A stretch of 64,000 nucleotides of DNA. It comes from Bacillota bacterium. Lineage in GTDB: Bacteria; Bacillota_I; Bacilli_A; Acholeplasmatales; Acholeplasmataceae. The notes below the pieces were generated by a model. The model was not told the origin of the DNA. It ran no database searches and saw nothing but the letters and a program-made list of their open reading frames with translations. Location of the stretch: assembly GCA_018817915.1 (NCBI GenBank), contig JAHISX010000023.1, positions 1-64,000 on the forward strand, written 5' to 3'. Both the position numbers and the translations under genes were made by a program. Shown here one piece after another: positions 26,550 through 36,110 of this stretch (the first letter of the stretch is position 1; each line of letters starts with the position of its first letter).

Positions 26550-28250
26550 ATGTTAGAAAAAAGAGTATTTGTCATGGAACCTGAGCAAGTGATTCATGAA
26601 GATTCTAATGGCATGCCAGTTCTAAAGTCAAAAAAGAGAGTTTGTGCATACGCCAGGGTTTCTACAGATTCAGATGATCAGCTAAATAGTTATCAGGCAC
26701 AGATAGATGAATTCACAAAAAAGATACAAGATAATGACGAATGGGAATTTATCAGGATGTATGCAGACGAAGGAATATCTGGAACTAGTATTAAGAAGCG
26801 TCCTGAATTCTTAAATATGATTGAGGATGCACGTGAAGGTAAAATCGATTTAATTCTTACAAAGTCATTATCCAGGTTTGCAAGAAATACTGTAGATACA
26901 TTAACAATTGTAAGAGAGTTAAGAAGTATTGGTGTTGAAGTATTCTTTGAAAAAGAAAACATTTATTCATCAGATACGAAAGTGGATTTTATGCTTACAA
27001 TCTTTTCTTCAATCGCCCAGGAAGAAGCAAGAAACATCAGCGAGAATGTGAAATGGGGATTTCAAAAGAGATTCAAAGAAGGAAAGGTTCACATTAACAC
27101 TAAACGATTCCTAGGATACGATAAAGATGATGATGGTAAAATAATCATCAATGAGGTTCAAGCTAAAACAGTGAGAATGATTTACGATATGTATATTGCA
27201 GGTTCATCGTTAAAAGAAATTGTTGAGTTTTTGACTGAAAATGAAATCCCAAATGGACGTGATGAGATTTTTTGGACTTCTGCTACTGTTAGCACAATCC
27301 TCACCAATGAAAAGTATTGTGGGGATGCTATTCTTCAAAAACGAGTAACCTTGGATTACCTCACACACAAATCAGTAAAAAACAATGGCCACGCTCCAAA
27401 GTACTACATCATGAACAATCATGAACCAATCATACCAAGAAAGAAATTCGAATTAGTTCAGAGTTTAAAAACCAAAAGAGGTAAAAAGAAAAGCACTTCA
27501 AATTATGGTAACAAATATGCGCTAAGCGGAATGGTTTATTGTGGAGAATGCGGTAAAGTGATGAACCGCCACTACTACAACTATAGAAAGCCAACTCAAA
27601 GGATTGTTTTATCCTGTAAAAACAGATACAAAGATCCTCACGTTTGCAGCAATAAGCCTGTTGATAACGATTTACTAGAAAGTGCGGTAATTGAATCAAT
27701 CCAAAAATTAAATCTACACAACCCTCAAATAGTTAAGGATACACTGAATCTTGTAAAAACAAGTCTAGATTCATCCTATATGGAAATGGAAATCAAGGAT
27801 ACACAAAAACAAATTAGCAATCTAGAAAGTGAAATTAAAGAAATCATTAACATCAATGTTGGTTCCATGGTAGAAAATACCGACTTTTATAAGGCAATTT
27901 ACAATGAAAAGAAAGCTTCCTTGATTCAACTGAAGGCAGATTTACAGAATAAAAAAAGCTTACTTATTGATCAGCATCTTCACGATGAACGGATTCAACA
28001 AATAAGCGAATTTCTAAAAGGTTATACATCTCTTAATAAAAATATCCTACTTGGGGTATACAAAGCGATCATTGCAGTTAGCCAAAATGAAGTAATCTTC
28101 GTAATGAGTGATTCCAAGCTTTCACAAAAAGAAATACAAGACAACATTGAAGTTTATAAATCTTTAAAAAGAATTGATAGTAACACAATCGTTAATTTCG
28201 ATTCAAAGCGATCAATCATTTATCATGTCGTCAAGCATGGAGGAAAGTAA
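26550..28250 (+). CDS. large serine recombinase 1
   Basis: VCAYARVSTDSDDQLNSYQAQI resolvase domain, recombinase domain, zinc ribbon CGECGKVMNRH, coiled coil. Confidence 0.93.
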   Translation: MLEKRVFVMEPEQVIHEDSNGMPVLKSKKRVCAYARVSTDSDDQLNSYQAQIDEFTKKIQDNDEWEFIRMYADEGISGTSIKKRPEFLNMIEDAREGKIDLILTKSLSRFARNTVDTLTIVRELRSIGVEVFFEKENIYSSDTKVDFMLTIFSSIAQEEARNISENVKWGFQKRFKEGKVHINTKRFLGYDKDDDGKIIINEVQAKTVRMIYDMYIAGSSLKEIVEFLTENEIPNGRDEIFWTSATVSTILTNEKYCGDAILQKRVTLDYLTHKSVKNNGHAPKYYIMNNHEPIIPRKKFELVQSLKTKRGKKKSTSNYGNKYALSGMVYCGECGKVMNRHYYNYRKPTQRIVLSCKNRYKDPHVCSNKPVDNDLLESAVIESIQKLNLHNPQIVKDTLNLVKTSLDSSYMEMEIKDTQKQISNLESEIKEIININVGSMVENTDFYKAIYNEKKASLIQLKADLQNKKSLLIDQHLHDERIQQISEFLKGYTSLNKNILLGVYKAIIAVSQNEVIFVMSDSKLSQKEIQDNIEVYKSLKRIDSNTIVNFDSKRSIIYHVVKHGGK

Positions 28251-28251
28251 G

Positions 28252-29904
28252 ATGAATGTTGTTGAACTGTTAAACGTAGATTTATACGAAAAGTCTTTAA
28301 AAAGAAAAAACGTTTGTGCATACGCAAGAGTATCAACTTCAAAAGATCTTCAAGAAACTTCATTTGACTTGCAGGTAGAAACTTATACACAAATGATACA
28401 AAGCAATCCTGAATGGAATTTTTCAGGAGTGTTTGCTGATGAAGGAAAAAGTGGAACTAGCCTGGATTACAGAGGTCAATTCAACTTAATGGTCGAAATT
28501 GCTAAATCAGGTAATATCGATATGATCATTACAAAGTCGGTTTCCAGGTTTGCAAGAAACACCATTGATTGCTTATCCATTATTCAAGAACTTAAAAAAC
28601 ATGGAACTGAAGTATGGTTTGAAAAAGAAAACTTATCTTCATTTGATCCAAAGATAGAGTTTGTCATTGCAGTAATGGCAGGCATGGCTGAAGAGGAATC
28701 TAGAAGCATAAGTGAAAATGTTAAATGGGGAGTACAGAAAAGATTTAGAGATGGAATTGTTCCAATGGTTACTTCTCATCTTCTTGGATATGACAGAGAT
28801 GAAAACAATGATGTGGTTATTAACAAAGAGGAAGCAAAAGTAATTAAGTTAATTTTCAAAATGTATTCAGAAGGGATATCACAAAGACTTATAGCTGAAC
28901 ATTTAAACACGCTCAATCTAAAAACTAAGTTTGGAAACAAACCATACTATGAAGGTGCGATTCGAGGAATCATAAATAACGAGCGATATACAGGAAACGC
29001 AATTCTTCAAAAATCAAAAAGAAAAAAAATAGGAGATCGTTCAGGCGAGAAAAACCAACTAACTCTGCCAAAATATTATGTAGAGAACTCTCACCCAGAA
29101 ATTATTTCTCAAAAACTTTTTGATGAGGTTCACGCTCTGAAGAATCAACGTATCCTAAAGTACAATCTCACTCTAGATAAAAAGCAGCTAAAGAAAATTG
29201 GAACGAATCGGTCGGAGTATGCTGAATTTATAGAATGTGCAATCTGTGGAAAGAATTATCATTACAGAATAAATAACATCAATACCATCTGGGAGAATAA
29301 AATCCTCAAATGTTCTTCAAACAAAATAAATAAAAAATGCGATAATGACGCACTATTTGTATCAACATTTGATAGAGTACTGCTTTCACACATAAACTGG
29401 ATTATTAAGAATAAAGACGACTTCTTAAATCGCCTGCGTGAGGCTTTAATGATTCATCCCGCTATCATTGAACTGAACTCGAGTTTGCAGCAGGCACAGG
29501 AAAAATTAGACGACTATGACACCAAGTTGAGAACACTCATGGTCTCAAATGATGAATTAGATAAACATGTACGAAGTGAAGTGATTTCACTCAAGAATGA
29601 AACTCAAATAGAACTAATAAAGCTAAAGAATAAGTTATTAACAACTCATAACATTCCATCAATCATTAAGAAAATGAAAATGATATTAAGCAAGTACAAA
29701 ACTCAAATTGATAAAATTTCGGATTTTCAATTTCGTGAGATTTTTACAAAAGCAAGAATATACAACCGTGACGATATAGAGTTGGTTATAGATCCTTTCA
29801 ATAGTTCAAATAAAAAATGCGTATACATATATCCAGCAATTTCTACTGAATACACGATACGCAAAAAAAACCACTTAGCAACAAGTTCAATTAAAGTCTT
29901 ATGA
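28252..29904 (+). CDS. large serine recombinase 2
   Basis: VCAYARVSTSKDLQETSFDLQVETY resolvase domain; zinc-ribbon-like CAICGKNYHY; RBS ggagg before 28252. Confidence 0.92.
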   Translation: MNVVELLNVDLYEKSLKRKNVCAYARVSTSKDLQETSFDLQVETYTQMIQSNPEWNFSGVFADEGKSGTSLDYRGQFNLMVEIAKSGNIDMIITKSVSRFARNTIDCLSIIQELKKHGTEVWFEKENLSSFDPKIEFVIAVMAGMAEEESRSISENVKWGVQKRFRDGIVPMVTSHLLGYDRDENNDVVINKEEAKVIKLIFKMYSEGISQRLIAEHLNTLNLKTKFGNKPYYEGAIRGIINNERYTGNAILQKSKRKKIGDRSGEKNQLTLPKYYVENSHPEIISQKLFDEVHALKNQRILKYNLTLDKKQLKKIGTNRSEYAEFIECAICGKNYHYRINNINTIWENKILKCSSNKINKKCDNDALFVSTFDRVLLSHINWIIKNKDDFLNRLREALMIHPAIIELNSSLQQAQEKLDDYDTKLRTLMVSNDELDKHVRSEVISLKNETQIELIKLKNKLLTTHNIPSIIKKMKMILSKYKTQIDKISDFQFREIFTKARIYNRDDIELVIDPFNSSNKKCVYIYPAISTEYTIRKKNHLATSSIKVL

Positions 29905-30010
29905 GTTTGAAATTTTTTGTTGTATTAATAATTTTGTTTTTGATTCGAAGTGTAATATTTATTTGACACATTGTATGAAATATGTTACACTTTTATTGAG
30001 GTGATTTAAT

Positions 30011-30445
30011 ATGAGTTATAGAGCAAAATTAGCACTAATTAATAGTGGAATATGGATTGTGATGTTTGTGTTCTTTTCTATTAGTTTTTTTTCAAGTACC
30101 TATCCTGAGGTTTTACCTTTATCTAATTACAGAACTACAACTGTAATATTATTTGCGATTCCAAGTATTACCAATATGATTATTTTGTTTTTTCAACTTA
30201 AACACGAAAAAACAGATGAGCGAAATAAAAAGATTGAATCTATTAGTTCTAGTGTTGCTGCGATTACTCTAATGTCGATTGTATTTATAGCAAGTATGAC
30301 TTTGCACATTGTTTATAATGGTACTGGGTTCGTACCAAGTTCATGGCTTTGGTATGTTGGGTTTGGAGCTGTCTTCATTACATTTATAGTTTTAAACCTT
30401 AGTTATGTTATTGTATCTTTAAAAGGGACTGGTTATGAAAGTTAA
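30011..30445 (+). CDS. multi-pass membrane protein
   Basis: 144 aa, four hydrophobic segments; promoter TTGACA-17-TACACT upstream; overlaps XRE gene. Confidence 0.7.
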   Translation: MSYRAKLALINSGIWIVMFVFFSISFFSSTYPEVLPLSNYRTTTVILFAIPSITNMIILFFQLKHEKTDERNKKIESISSSVAAITLMSIVFIASMTLHIVYNGTGFVPSSWLWYVGFGAVFITFIVLNLSYVIVSLKGTGYES

Positions 30446-30653
30446 AGAGGTAACTAACAATATTAGAGATCTACGTTACAACGCAGATAATATGTCACAG
30501 CAACAACTATCAGAACTCGTAGGTTGCTCTAGGCAAACAATCAATGCGCTTGAAAAGAATCGATATTCACCTTCATTTGTACTGGTAAAGAAAATAGCCA
30601 TGGTATTTAATGTTTCCATTAACGAAGTGATTGAAATAGAATTTGATAAATAG
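30435..30653 (+). CDS. small XRE/YozG-like transcriptional regulator
   Basis: 72 aa; MSQQQLSELVGCSRQTINALEKNRYSPSFVLVKKIAMVFN. Confidence 0.88.
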   Translation: MKVKEVTNNIRDLRYNADNMSQQQLSELVGCSRQTINALEKNRYSPSFVLVKKIAMVFNVSINEVIEIEFDK

Positions 30654-30710
30654 AATCGATCCTTTCAGCGATTTTCGATTAAATATTTAGAGGTAAAACA
30701 TTAAATGATT

Positions 30711-30738
30711 AAGATCATCGAAAGATGGTCTTTTTTTC
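30711..30738 (+). terminator. rho-independent terminator
   Basis: AAGATCATC-gaaa-GATGGTCTT then TTTTT. Confidence 0.65.
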
Positions 30739-30784
30739 CGCTATATAGTAGGGTTTTAGGACACCTATTTTTTTAGAAAACTTC

Positions 30785-30843
30785 AAGTTCAAATCCCCTC
30801 GGGTTCACGAAAAACTCGAAAAAGCGAAAAGTTCAAATCCCCT
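30785..30843 (+). repeat. two direct copies of a tRNA T-arm-like 15-mer
   Basis: aagttcaaatcccct at 30785-30799 and 30829-30843. Confidence 0.6.
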
Positions 30844-31021
30844 AAGACACTAAGTATAAATCAAAGTGTTTTCAACACCAAAAAAGTCCCAGAAATGATA
30901 GAAATATATTAAGTTTACAACTGAAATACCCATAAAAAGAAAAAAGTTTATCTCCACTTATTCGCTAAGTGGCGCGGTTAAGCCACTTTTTGAAACAGAA
31001 ATAAACTTGGTATAATCAGGG

Positions 31022-31110
31022 TGGCGGAGGAAAGGGGATTTGAACCCCTGCGCCTTTTACAGCCTACAAGCTTTCCAAGCGTGCCTCTTCAGCCCCTTGA
31101 GTATTCCTCC
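31022..31110 (-). tRNA. tRNA-Ser(GGA)
   Basis: GGAGGAA...TTCCTCC acceptor, long variable arm, anticodon loop CTTGGAAAG, T-arm GGGGTTCAAATCCCC, CCA encoded. Confidence 0.93.
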
Positions 31111-31116
31111 ATTTTA

Positions 31117-31194
31117 TGGTGCACCCGACATGAATCGAACATGCGGCCTCAACCTTCGGAGGGTTACGCTCTAATCCAACTGAGCTACGGGTGC
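31117..31194 (-). tRNA. tRNA-Arg(CCG)
   Basis: GCACCCG/CGGGTGC acceptor, D-arm GCTCAGTTGGATTAGAGC, anticodon loop CTCCGAA, T-arm, CCA. Confidence 0.93.
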
Positions 31195-31423
31195 ACATCT
31201 TGTCGCGATAATTATTTTACCATGATAATTAACAAATGTCTAATCCTAAAAATGACATTATAATGACAGAAATCACATGTTTTGCGTGATTAGATAAAAG
31301 AATACAACTTCTTTCACATAATCGCCATCTATTTCTACATAATATCCCAACTTTATTGCTATTATGCTGATTATAGAATTAAATATAAGTAATCTAAACA
31401 AAACCACATGGAGGAGGACTCAC

Positions 31424-33148
31424 ATGAAAAAAATATTCTACTTTTTCAGTATCATCTCATTACTGCTCATTATGGTGTCTTGTCAAACAACACCAGAAAT
31501 CATCAGTGAATTACCGAGTGATTCAAATACGATAGAAAGACCTGTATATGATGATGAAGATACCTTAAATCAAATCATGTCAATCGATGAAACATTTACA
31601 TTTACTACTGATTTAATTACAAGTTCATTGATAACAGCAAATATTGATAAAAATACAGTAACTATTACTGAGCAAGGCATATATGCATTAACTGGATCGA
31701 GTTCAGATGCACAAGTTATTATCAATGCTGATGATACAGATTTAATCATCTTAGTCTTAGATAATCTCAACTTAACAAGCTTAAATGGACCAGTTATTGA
31801 TATAGAGAATGCAAACAAGGTGATTATGAATGTTAAAGATAATACAACAAATCAATTAACTGATTCTTCAACTTCTTCGATTGATCATCAATCAGTCATC
31901 TATAGTAAAGATGATTTAACAATCAACGGATTGGGTACGCTGGAAATCAATGCAAATTACAATAATGGTATCAATGTCAATGATGAGTTGATTATTTTCT
32001 GTTCAACACTCATCATCAATGCATCAAACACAGCTATTAAGGCGAATAACAGTCTTTCAATAACAGATGCTAATCTAACACTCACATCTGGAAATGATGG
32101 CATACACGTTGAAAATGATACAGACCTCACAAAAGGAAGCATTACAATAGAAAGTGGAACATTTACAATCAATTCAACAGGCGATGCCATATCTTCTTCT
32201 CTTGATTTGAATATTATGGATGGAACATTTGATATCACTTCAGGCTCTTTATCTTCTGTTGATGGTAAGGGACTTAAAGCAACTCACAACATTATTATTG
32301 CAAATGGAACTTTCAATATTGAATCAATTGATGATTCAATCCACAGCAATTCAGGTATTTTAATTGATGGTGGCGAGTTTAACCTTTCAACAATTGATGA
32401 TGCAGTTCATTCAGATGATGAACTCGTTATTAATGATGGTATAATATATATTGTTAAATGTTTTGAAGGATTAGAATCTTATATCTTAAGACTTAATGGT
32501 GGATATATTGACATTACATCAACTGATGATGGAATCAATGGTTCTGGTGGAGTCAATCAAAGTGAAGTATCTTTAACAAATCCAGACCCCATTGGTACAG
32601 CTTCATTATTTATAACTGGTGGAACCATCATCATTAACACAATGAGTGATGGTATTGATACAAATGGTCGTGTTGAAATGTCTGGTGGTTTAGTGATTAT
32701 CTCAGGCCCTCTAGATGGTATGCAAGGCGCGATTGACTATGATACAACATTCAATATTTCAGGTGGTACATTAGTTGCTGCTGGTGCATCAGGTAGAGAA
32801 CAAAAGAATCCAAGTTCTACTTCTACACAAAATTGTGTGACAATCTATTTAGATGCAGCATCTACTCAAATGATTCACGTAGAAACAAGCACTGGGGAGA
32901 CGATATTGTCTTATACTCCTGAAAAAACGTATCAGACGTTAGTTTTCAGTTCACCCGATATGATAGATGATGATTCATATGTGGTTTATATAGGTGGAAC
33001 TGTTGTTGGTGCAATCTCTAATACACATGGTTATATAATGAGTGGGTCTTATTCAAATGGTAATTTATTGGGTTCATTTTCGACTACTTCGATATTAAGC
33101 ACCGTTGGAACGCCAACAGTAACAGATATCAGACCACCAAGACCTTGA
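31424..33148 (+). CDS. lipoprotein with Cthe_2159-type carbohydrate-binding beta-helix domain
   Basis: Signal MKKIFYFFSIISLLLIMVSC; repeated I-G-T/D-D-G-I-N strands; operon with VTC and DUF4956. Confidence 0.8.
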   Translation: MKKIFYFFSIISLLLIMVSCQTTPEIISELPSDSNTIERPVYDDEDTLNQIMSIDETFTFTTDLITSSLITANIDKNTVTITEQGIYALTGSSSDAQVIINADDTDLIILVLDNLNLTSLNGPVIDIENANKVIMNVKDNTTNQLTDSSTSSIDHQSVIYSKDDLTINGLGTLEINANYNNGINVNDELIIFCSTLIINASNTAIKANNSLSITDANLTLTSGNDGIHVENDTDLTKGSITIESGTFTINSTGDAISSSLDLNIMDGTFDITSGSLSSVDGKGLKATHNIIIANGTFNIESIDDSIHSNSGILIDGGEFNLSTIDDAVHSDDELVINDGIIYIVKCFEGLESYILRLNGGYIDITSTDDGINGSGGVNQSEVSLTNPDPIGTASLFITGGTIIINTMSDGIDTNGRVEMSGGLVIISGPLDGMQGAIDYDTTFNISGGTLVAAGASGREQKNPSSTSTQNCVTIYLDAASTQMIHVETSTGETILSYTPEKTYQTLVFSSPDMIDDDSYVVYIGGTVVGAISNTHGYIMSGSYSNGNLLGSFSTTSILSTVGTPTVTDIRPPRP

Positions 33149-33158
33149 TAGGAGACTT

Positions 33159-33902
33159 ATGATAAAACCAATCTTTAATCGCTATGAACGAAAATATATT
33201 CTTTCAAATGATCAAAAAAATGAATTACAGCTTTTTCTAAAAAAATATATGATTGATGATGAATATTCTAAGGAAGGAAAAGCTTATACAATTTATAATA
33301 TTTACTTTGATACTTCAGATTATAATATCATTAGAAACTCAATATCAAAACCTAAATATAAGGACAAATTGCGACTTAGATCCTATAAATGTCCTTTAGA
33401 ACCAACAGATATGGTATTTTTAGAAATTAAAAAGAAATACGATGGTAGAGTCAATAAAAGACGTATTAATATAACATATCAAGTTGCTATTGATTATTTA
33501 GAAAAAGGAATTATTCCTCACTTTAATCTTTATATGGATGAACAAGTTTTTCTTGAAATTGATTATTTCATCAAGATTCATAAGGCAAAGCCCGGTGCAT
33601 TTATTAGTTATGAAAGAACTGCTCTCATCTCAACGAGTGAAGAACTTCGCATTACATTTGATCATGAAATTTTATTTAGGAAACAAGATGTCACTTTGAA
33701 TCAATCTGGTGGATTACCAATTATGGATAATGAGGATACTTGGCTCATGGAAGTCAAGAGTAATGACAATTTTCCTTTATGGCTCGCTCAAAAATTATCT
33801 TCATTTGCATTATATAGTCAAGGCTTTTCCAAATATGGCACTGCATACAAACAACTTTTATTAGGAGGCACTACAGATGATTACATCCTTTATGATTATT
33901 AA
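33159..33902 (+). CDS. VTC-domain (polyphosphate polymerase-like) protein
   Basis: FNRYERKYILSNDQ...YTIYNIYFDTSDYNIIR...KLRLRSYK VTC motifs. Confidence 0.85.
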   Translation: MIKPIFNRYERKYILSNDQKNELQLFLKKYMIDDEYSKEGKAYTIYNIYFDTSDYNIIRNSISKPKYKDKLRLRSYKCPLEPTDMVFLEIKKKYDGRVNKRRINITYQVAIDYLEKGIIPHFNLYMDEQVFLEIDYFIKIHKAKPGAFISYERTALISTSEELRITFDHEILFRKQDVTLNQSGGLPIMDNEDTWLMEVKSNDNFPLWLAQKLSSFALYSQGFSKYGTAYKQLLLGGTTDDYILYDY

Positions 33903-34563
33903 CATGGACACATTATCCTTAACAAACATTATTTATGTGCTATTGACATCCACATTTTTAGGTATCATTTTGTCATTAGTATTTGTTTATACAAGAAAGA
34001 AAACAGTCTATGATCATGCTTTTAGCTTCACTTTACTACTACTTCCTTTAGTGATATCTATTATCATTATGCTTGTATCAAACAACCTTGCTAGAGCATT
34101 CAGCTTAGCTGGTGTGTTTGCCTTAGTTCGCTTTAGAACTGCGATTGCAGATTCAAGAGATATCACTTATATTTTAAGTGCAGTAGGTATTGGACTAGCT
34201 TCTGCAATGGGTTATCTACTTTATGCTTTAGTCATTACTGCATTTATTAGTATATTACTTATTGTCTTAAGTTATTTCCAACTCGATAAGGATCATACCA
34301 ATCATGCAAAGCTTAAGATCATTATCCCCGAGAACCTAAATTATTCAAGTGTATTTGAAGATGTGTTCAAGGAACACTTATTAAGTTCACAACTTCAAAA
34401 AGTTAAAACGACGGATTTTGGTACGATGTTTGAACTCACCTATATTATTAAGATGAAAGATACCATGGATCAAAAGAAATTCTTAGATGCAATTCGTGTT
34501 AGAAATGGAAACCTAAGTATTACGCTCACAACTGATTATGTATCATTAACTTCAGAAATATAA
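33877..34563 (+). CDS. DUF4956 membrane protein
   Basis: FSLAGVFALVRFRTAIADSRDITYILSAVGIGLASAMG motif. Confidence 0.88.
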   Translation: MITSFMIINMDTLSLTNIIYVLLTSTFLGIILSLVFVYTRKKTVYDHAFSFTLLLLPLVISIIIMLVSNNLARAFSLAGVFALVRFRTAIADSRDITYILSAVGIGLASAMGYLLYALVITAFISILLIVLSYFQLDKDHTNHAKLKIIIPENLNYSSVFEDVFKEHLLSSQLQKVKTTDFGTMFELTYIIKMKDTMDQKKFLDAIRVRNGNLSITLTTDYVSLTSEI

Positions 34564-34567
34564 AATA

Positions 34568-34596
34568 AAAAAGCGAGCAATCGCTTTTTGTTTTTT
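34568..34596 (+). terminator. rho-independent terminator
   Basis: AAAAGCGA-gcaa-TCGCTTTT followed by T-rich tract. Confidence 0.7.
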
Positions 34597-34598
34597 AA

Positions 34599-34675
34599 TG
34601 GTCGGGACGACAAGATTTGAACTTGCGACCCCTTGCACCCCATGCAAGTGCGCTACCAAGCTGCGCCACGTCCCG
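34599..34675 (-). tRNA. tRNA-Pro(GGG)
   Basis: CGGGACG/CGTCCCG acceptor, anticodon arm CTTGC-ATGGGGT-GCAAG, T-arm CAAGTTCAAATCTTG, CCA. Confidence 0.92.
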
Positions 34676-34732
34676 GCTAAACTATTATATCAAAAAGGAT
34701 GCATAAAAAAAAGAGCCGAAGCTCTTAATTTA

Positions 34733-36058
34733 TTATTTTGCTAATGCGCCCATTGGATCCCATGGTTTTAAGATCTTTGGTGCTTCTTTCCATGCTTTCA
34801 TCTGTGCATGTGATAAATATTTTTCATGGATGACAGCTTGGTAAACATATTGATCAAACCATGTATCAGAAGATAAGAAATAGCCTTTAAGTCCGTTGGT
34901 ATCACCCCAACTGTTTTGAATCTTCCAACGATTTGGTTTACCTTCATCTAAATTAACTGCTGTAAGAAGCATCGCATGATTCATCGCACTTTGACTGTAA
35001 TCAAGTTGATCTTCTTTTGAGATGAATAAACTCATTTCAAGCATATTATCATAATCAAAGGATTGATCATCCCAAACACCGATCGTACGATCGCCGTATC
35101 TTGCAACATCAGAACCGAACCAAACAACTTCGTTATCTAATATTTGTTTTAATACAAGTTCTTTAAGATCTTTCATTTCTAAGTTTAAGTATTTGATTTC
35201 TCTACCACCAATAACATTACCTAAATAGGCAACTGTATAGGTCTTCATGAAAGGTTTGTCTTTGGTAGGGGAATTGATGATGCTTACATAATCTTTAAGA
35301 ATATCGCCAACATGATCCAAATAAAAACTTTGAGGTGTTAGACCTTTAATGATATGATATTGATCCTTAGATACATATTCAAAATCAAATTTTTCTGGTG
35401 GTGTTCCAAAATTAGTTGCTAAGAAAGTATAGAGTTCATCAAGAGTTTTAGCTTTGAGATTAGGAATTTCATTTTTCTTTCCTTCAGCAAATAAATGTCT
35501 TGCATTTGCTGCATATTGACGAAGTTTAATATTAATAATTTGATTCTTAAATCTTGTGCCACTACTCGATGTTGTTTCTGACATCGCTTCTTTCGGTGCA
35601 ATACCATATTTTTCGATCAGACTCACAAACATGTCCCATTGCCCACCATCTTGAATGCCTGTCTTTAATAAATGCTGTAAGGTTCTGTCATCGTGGTCAA
35701 CTTCTAAGAAATCATCCATTGCTTCGATGAAATAATTGATCTTCTCAAACTTATCCCAAAAAGCTGTATAATTTTGAGAAAGTTCAAAATCCTTAAGATC
35801 ATATTTTTTCGCAATCACTTCCCTGATCATATTCAGGCCAGCAAAAATCCAACATCTACCACTTTGTTTTTGATTAGCTACAGGTAAGGTTTTAATCTCG
35901 TTTGAAAAACGGAATTGTGTCAAAGGTTTTTGTTCTTGTTTGTCAAAAAGATTTGCTAATTCATTTTTCACTAATACTCTTCTTAATGCCTGTTGTACCG
36001 GTTTTTTTTCATAACTACTTTTTAATTTTTGTAAATCACTATCTTCAATTTTCTTCAT
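34733..36058 (-). CDS. pepC: aminopeptidase C (C1B, bleomycin hydrolase family)
   Basis: NQKQSGRCWIFAGLNMIRE catalytic Cys; AMNHAMLLTAV His; WKIQNSWGDTNG Asn. Confidence 0.95.
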   Translation of the reverse strand: MKKIEDSDLQKLKSSYEKKPVQQALRRVLVKNELANLFDKQEQKPLTQFRFSNEIKTLPVANQKQSGRCWIFAGLNMIREVIAKKYDLKDFELSQNYTAFWDKFEKINYFIEAMDDFLEVDHDDRTLQHLLKTGIQDGGQWDMFVSLIEKYGIAPKEAMSETTSSSGTRFKNQIINIKLRQYAANARHLFAEGKKNEIPNLKAKTLDELYTFLATNFGTPPEKFDFEYVSKDQYHIIKGLTPQSFYLDHVGDILKDYVSIINSPTKDKPFMKTYTVAYLGNVIGGREIKYLNLEMKDLKELVLKQILDNEVVWFGSDVARYGDRTIGVWDDQSFDYDNMLEMSLFISKEDQLDYSQSAMNHAMLLTAVNLDEGKPNRWKIQNSWGDTNGLKGYFLSSDTWFDQYVYQAVIHEKYLSHAQMKAWKEAPKILKPWDPMGALAK

Positions 36059-36080
36059 TTTTTCACTCTTTCTTTATTGT

Positions 36081-36110
36081 AAAAGACGGCCCAATAGAGC
36101 CATCTTTTTA
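36081..36110. terminator. terminator after jetC-like gene
   Basis: AAAGACGGC...GCCATCTTT interrupted hairpin with T/A tracts on both sides. Confidence 0.5.

Noticed and set aside
31021-31263. 80 aa plus-strand ORF MAEERGFEPLRLLQP...
   Set aside because: It is the antisense reading of the tRNA-Ser and tRNA-Arg genes; a known annotation artefact
34733-36058. pepC as a replacement for JetD in the Jet operon
   Set aside because: Typical housekeeping aminopeptidase C, separated by a terminator-like hairpin; adjacency is probably incidental
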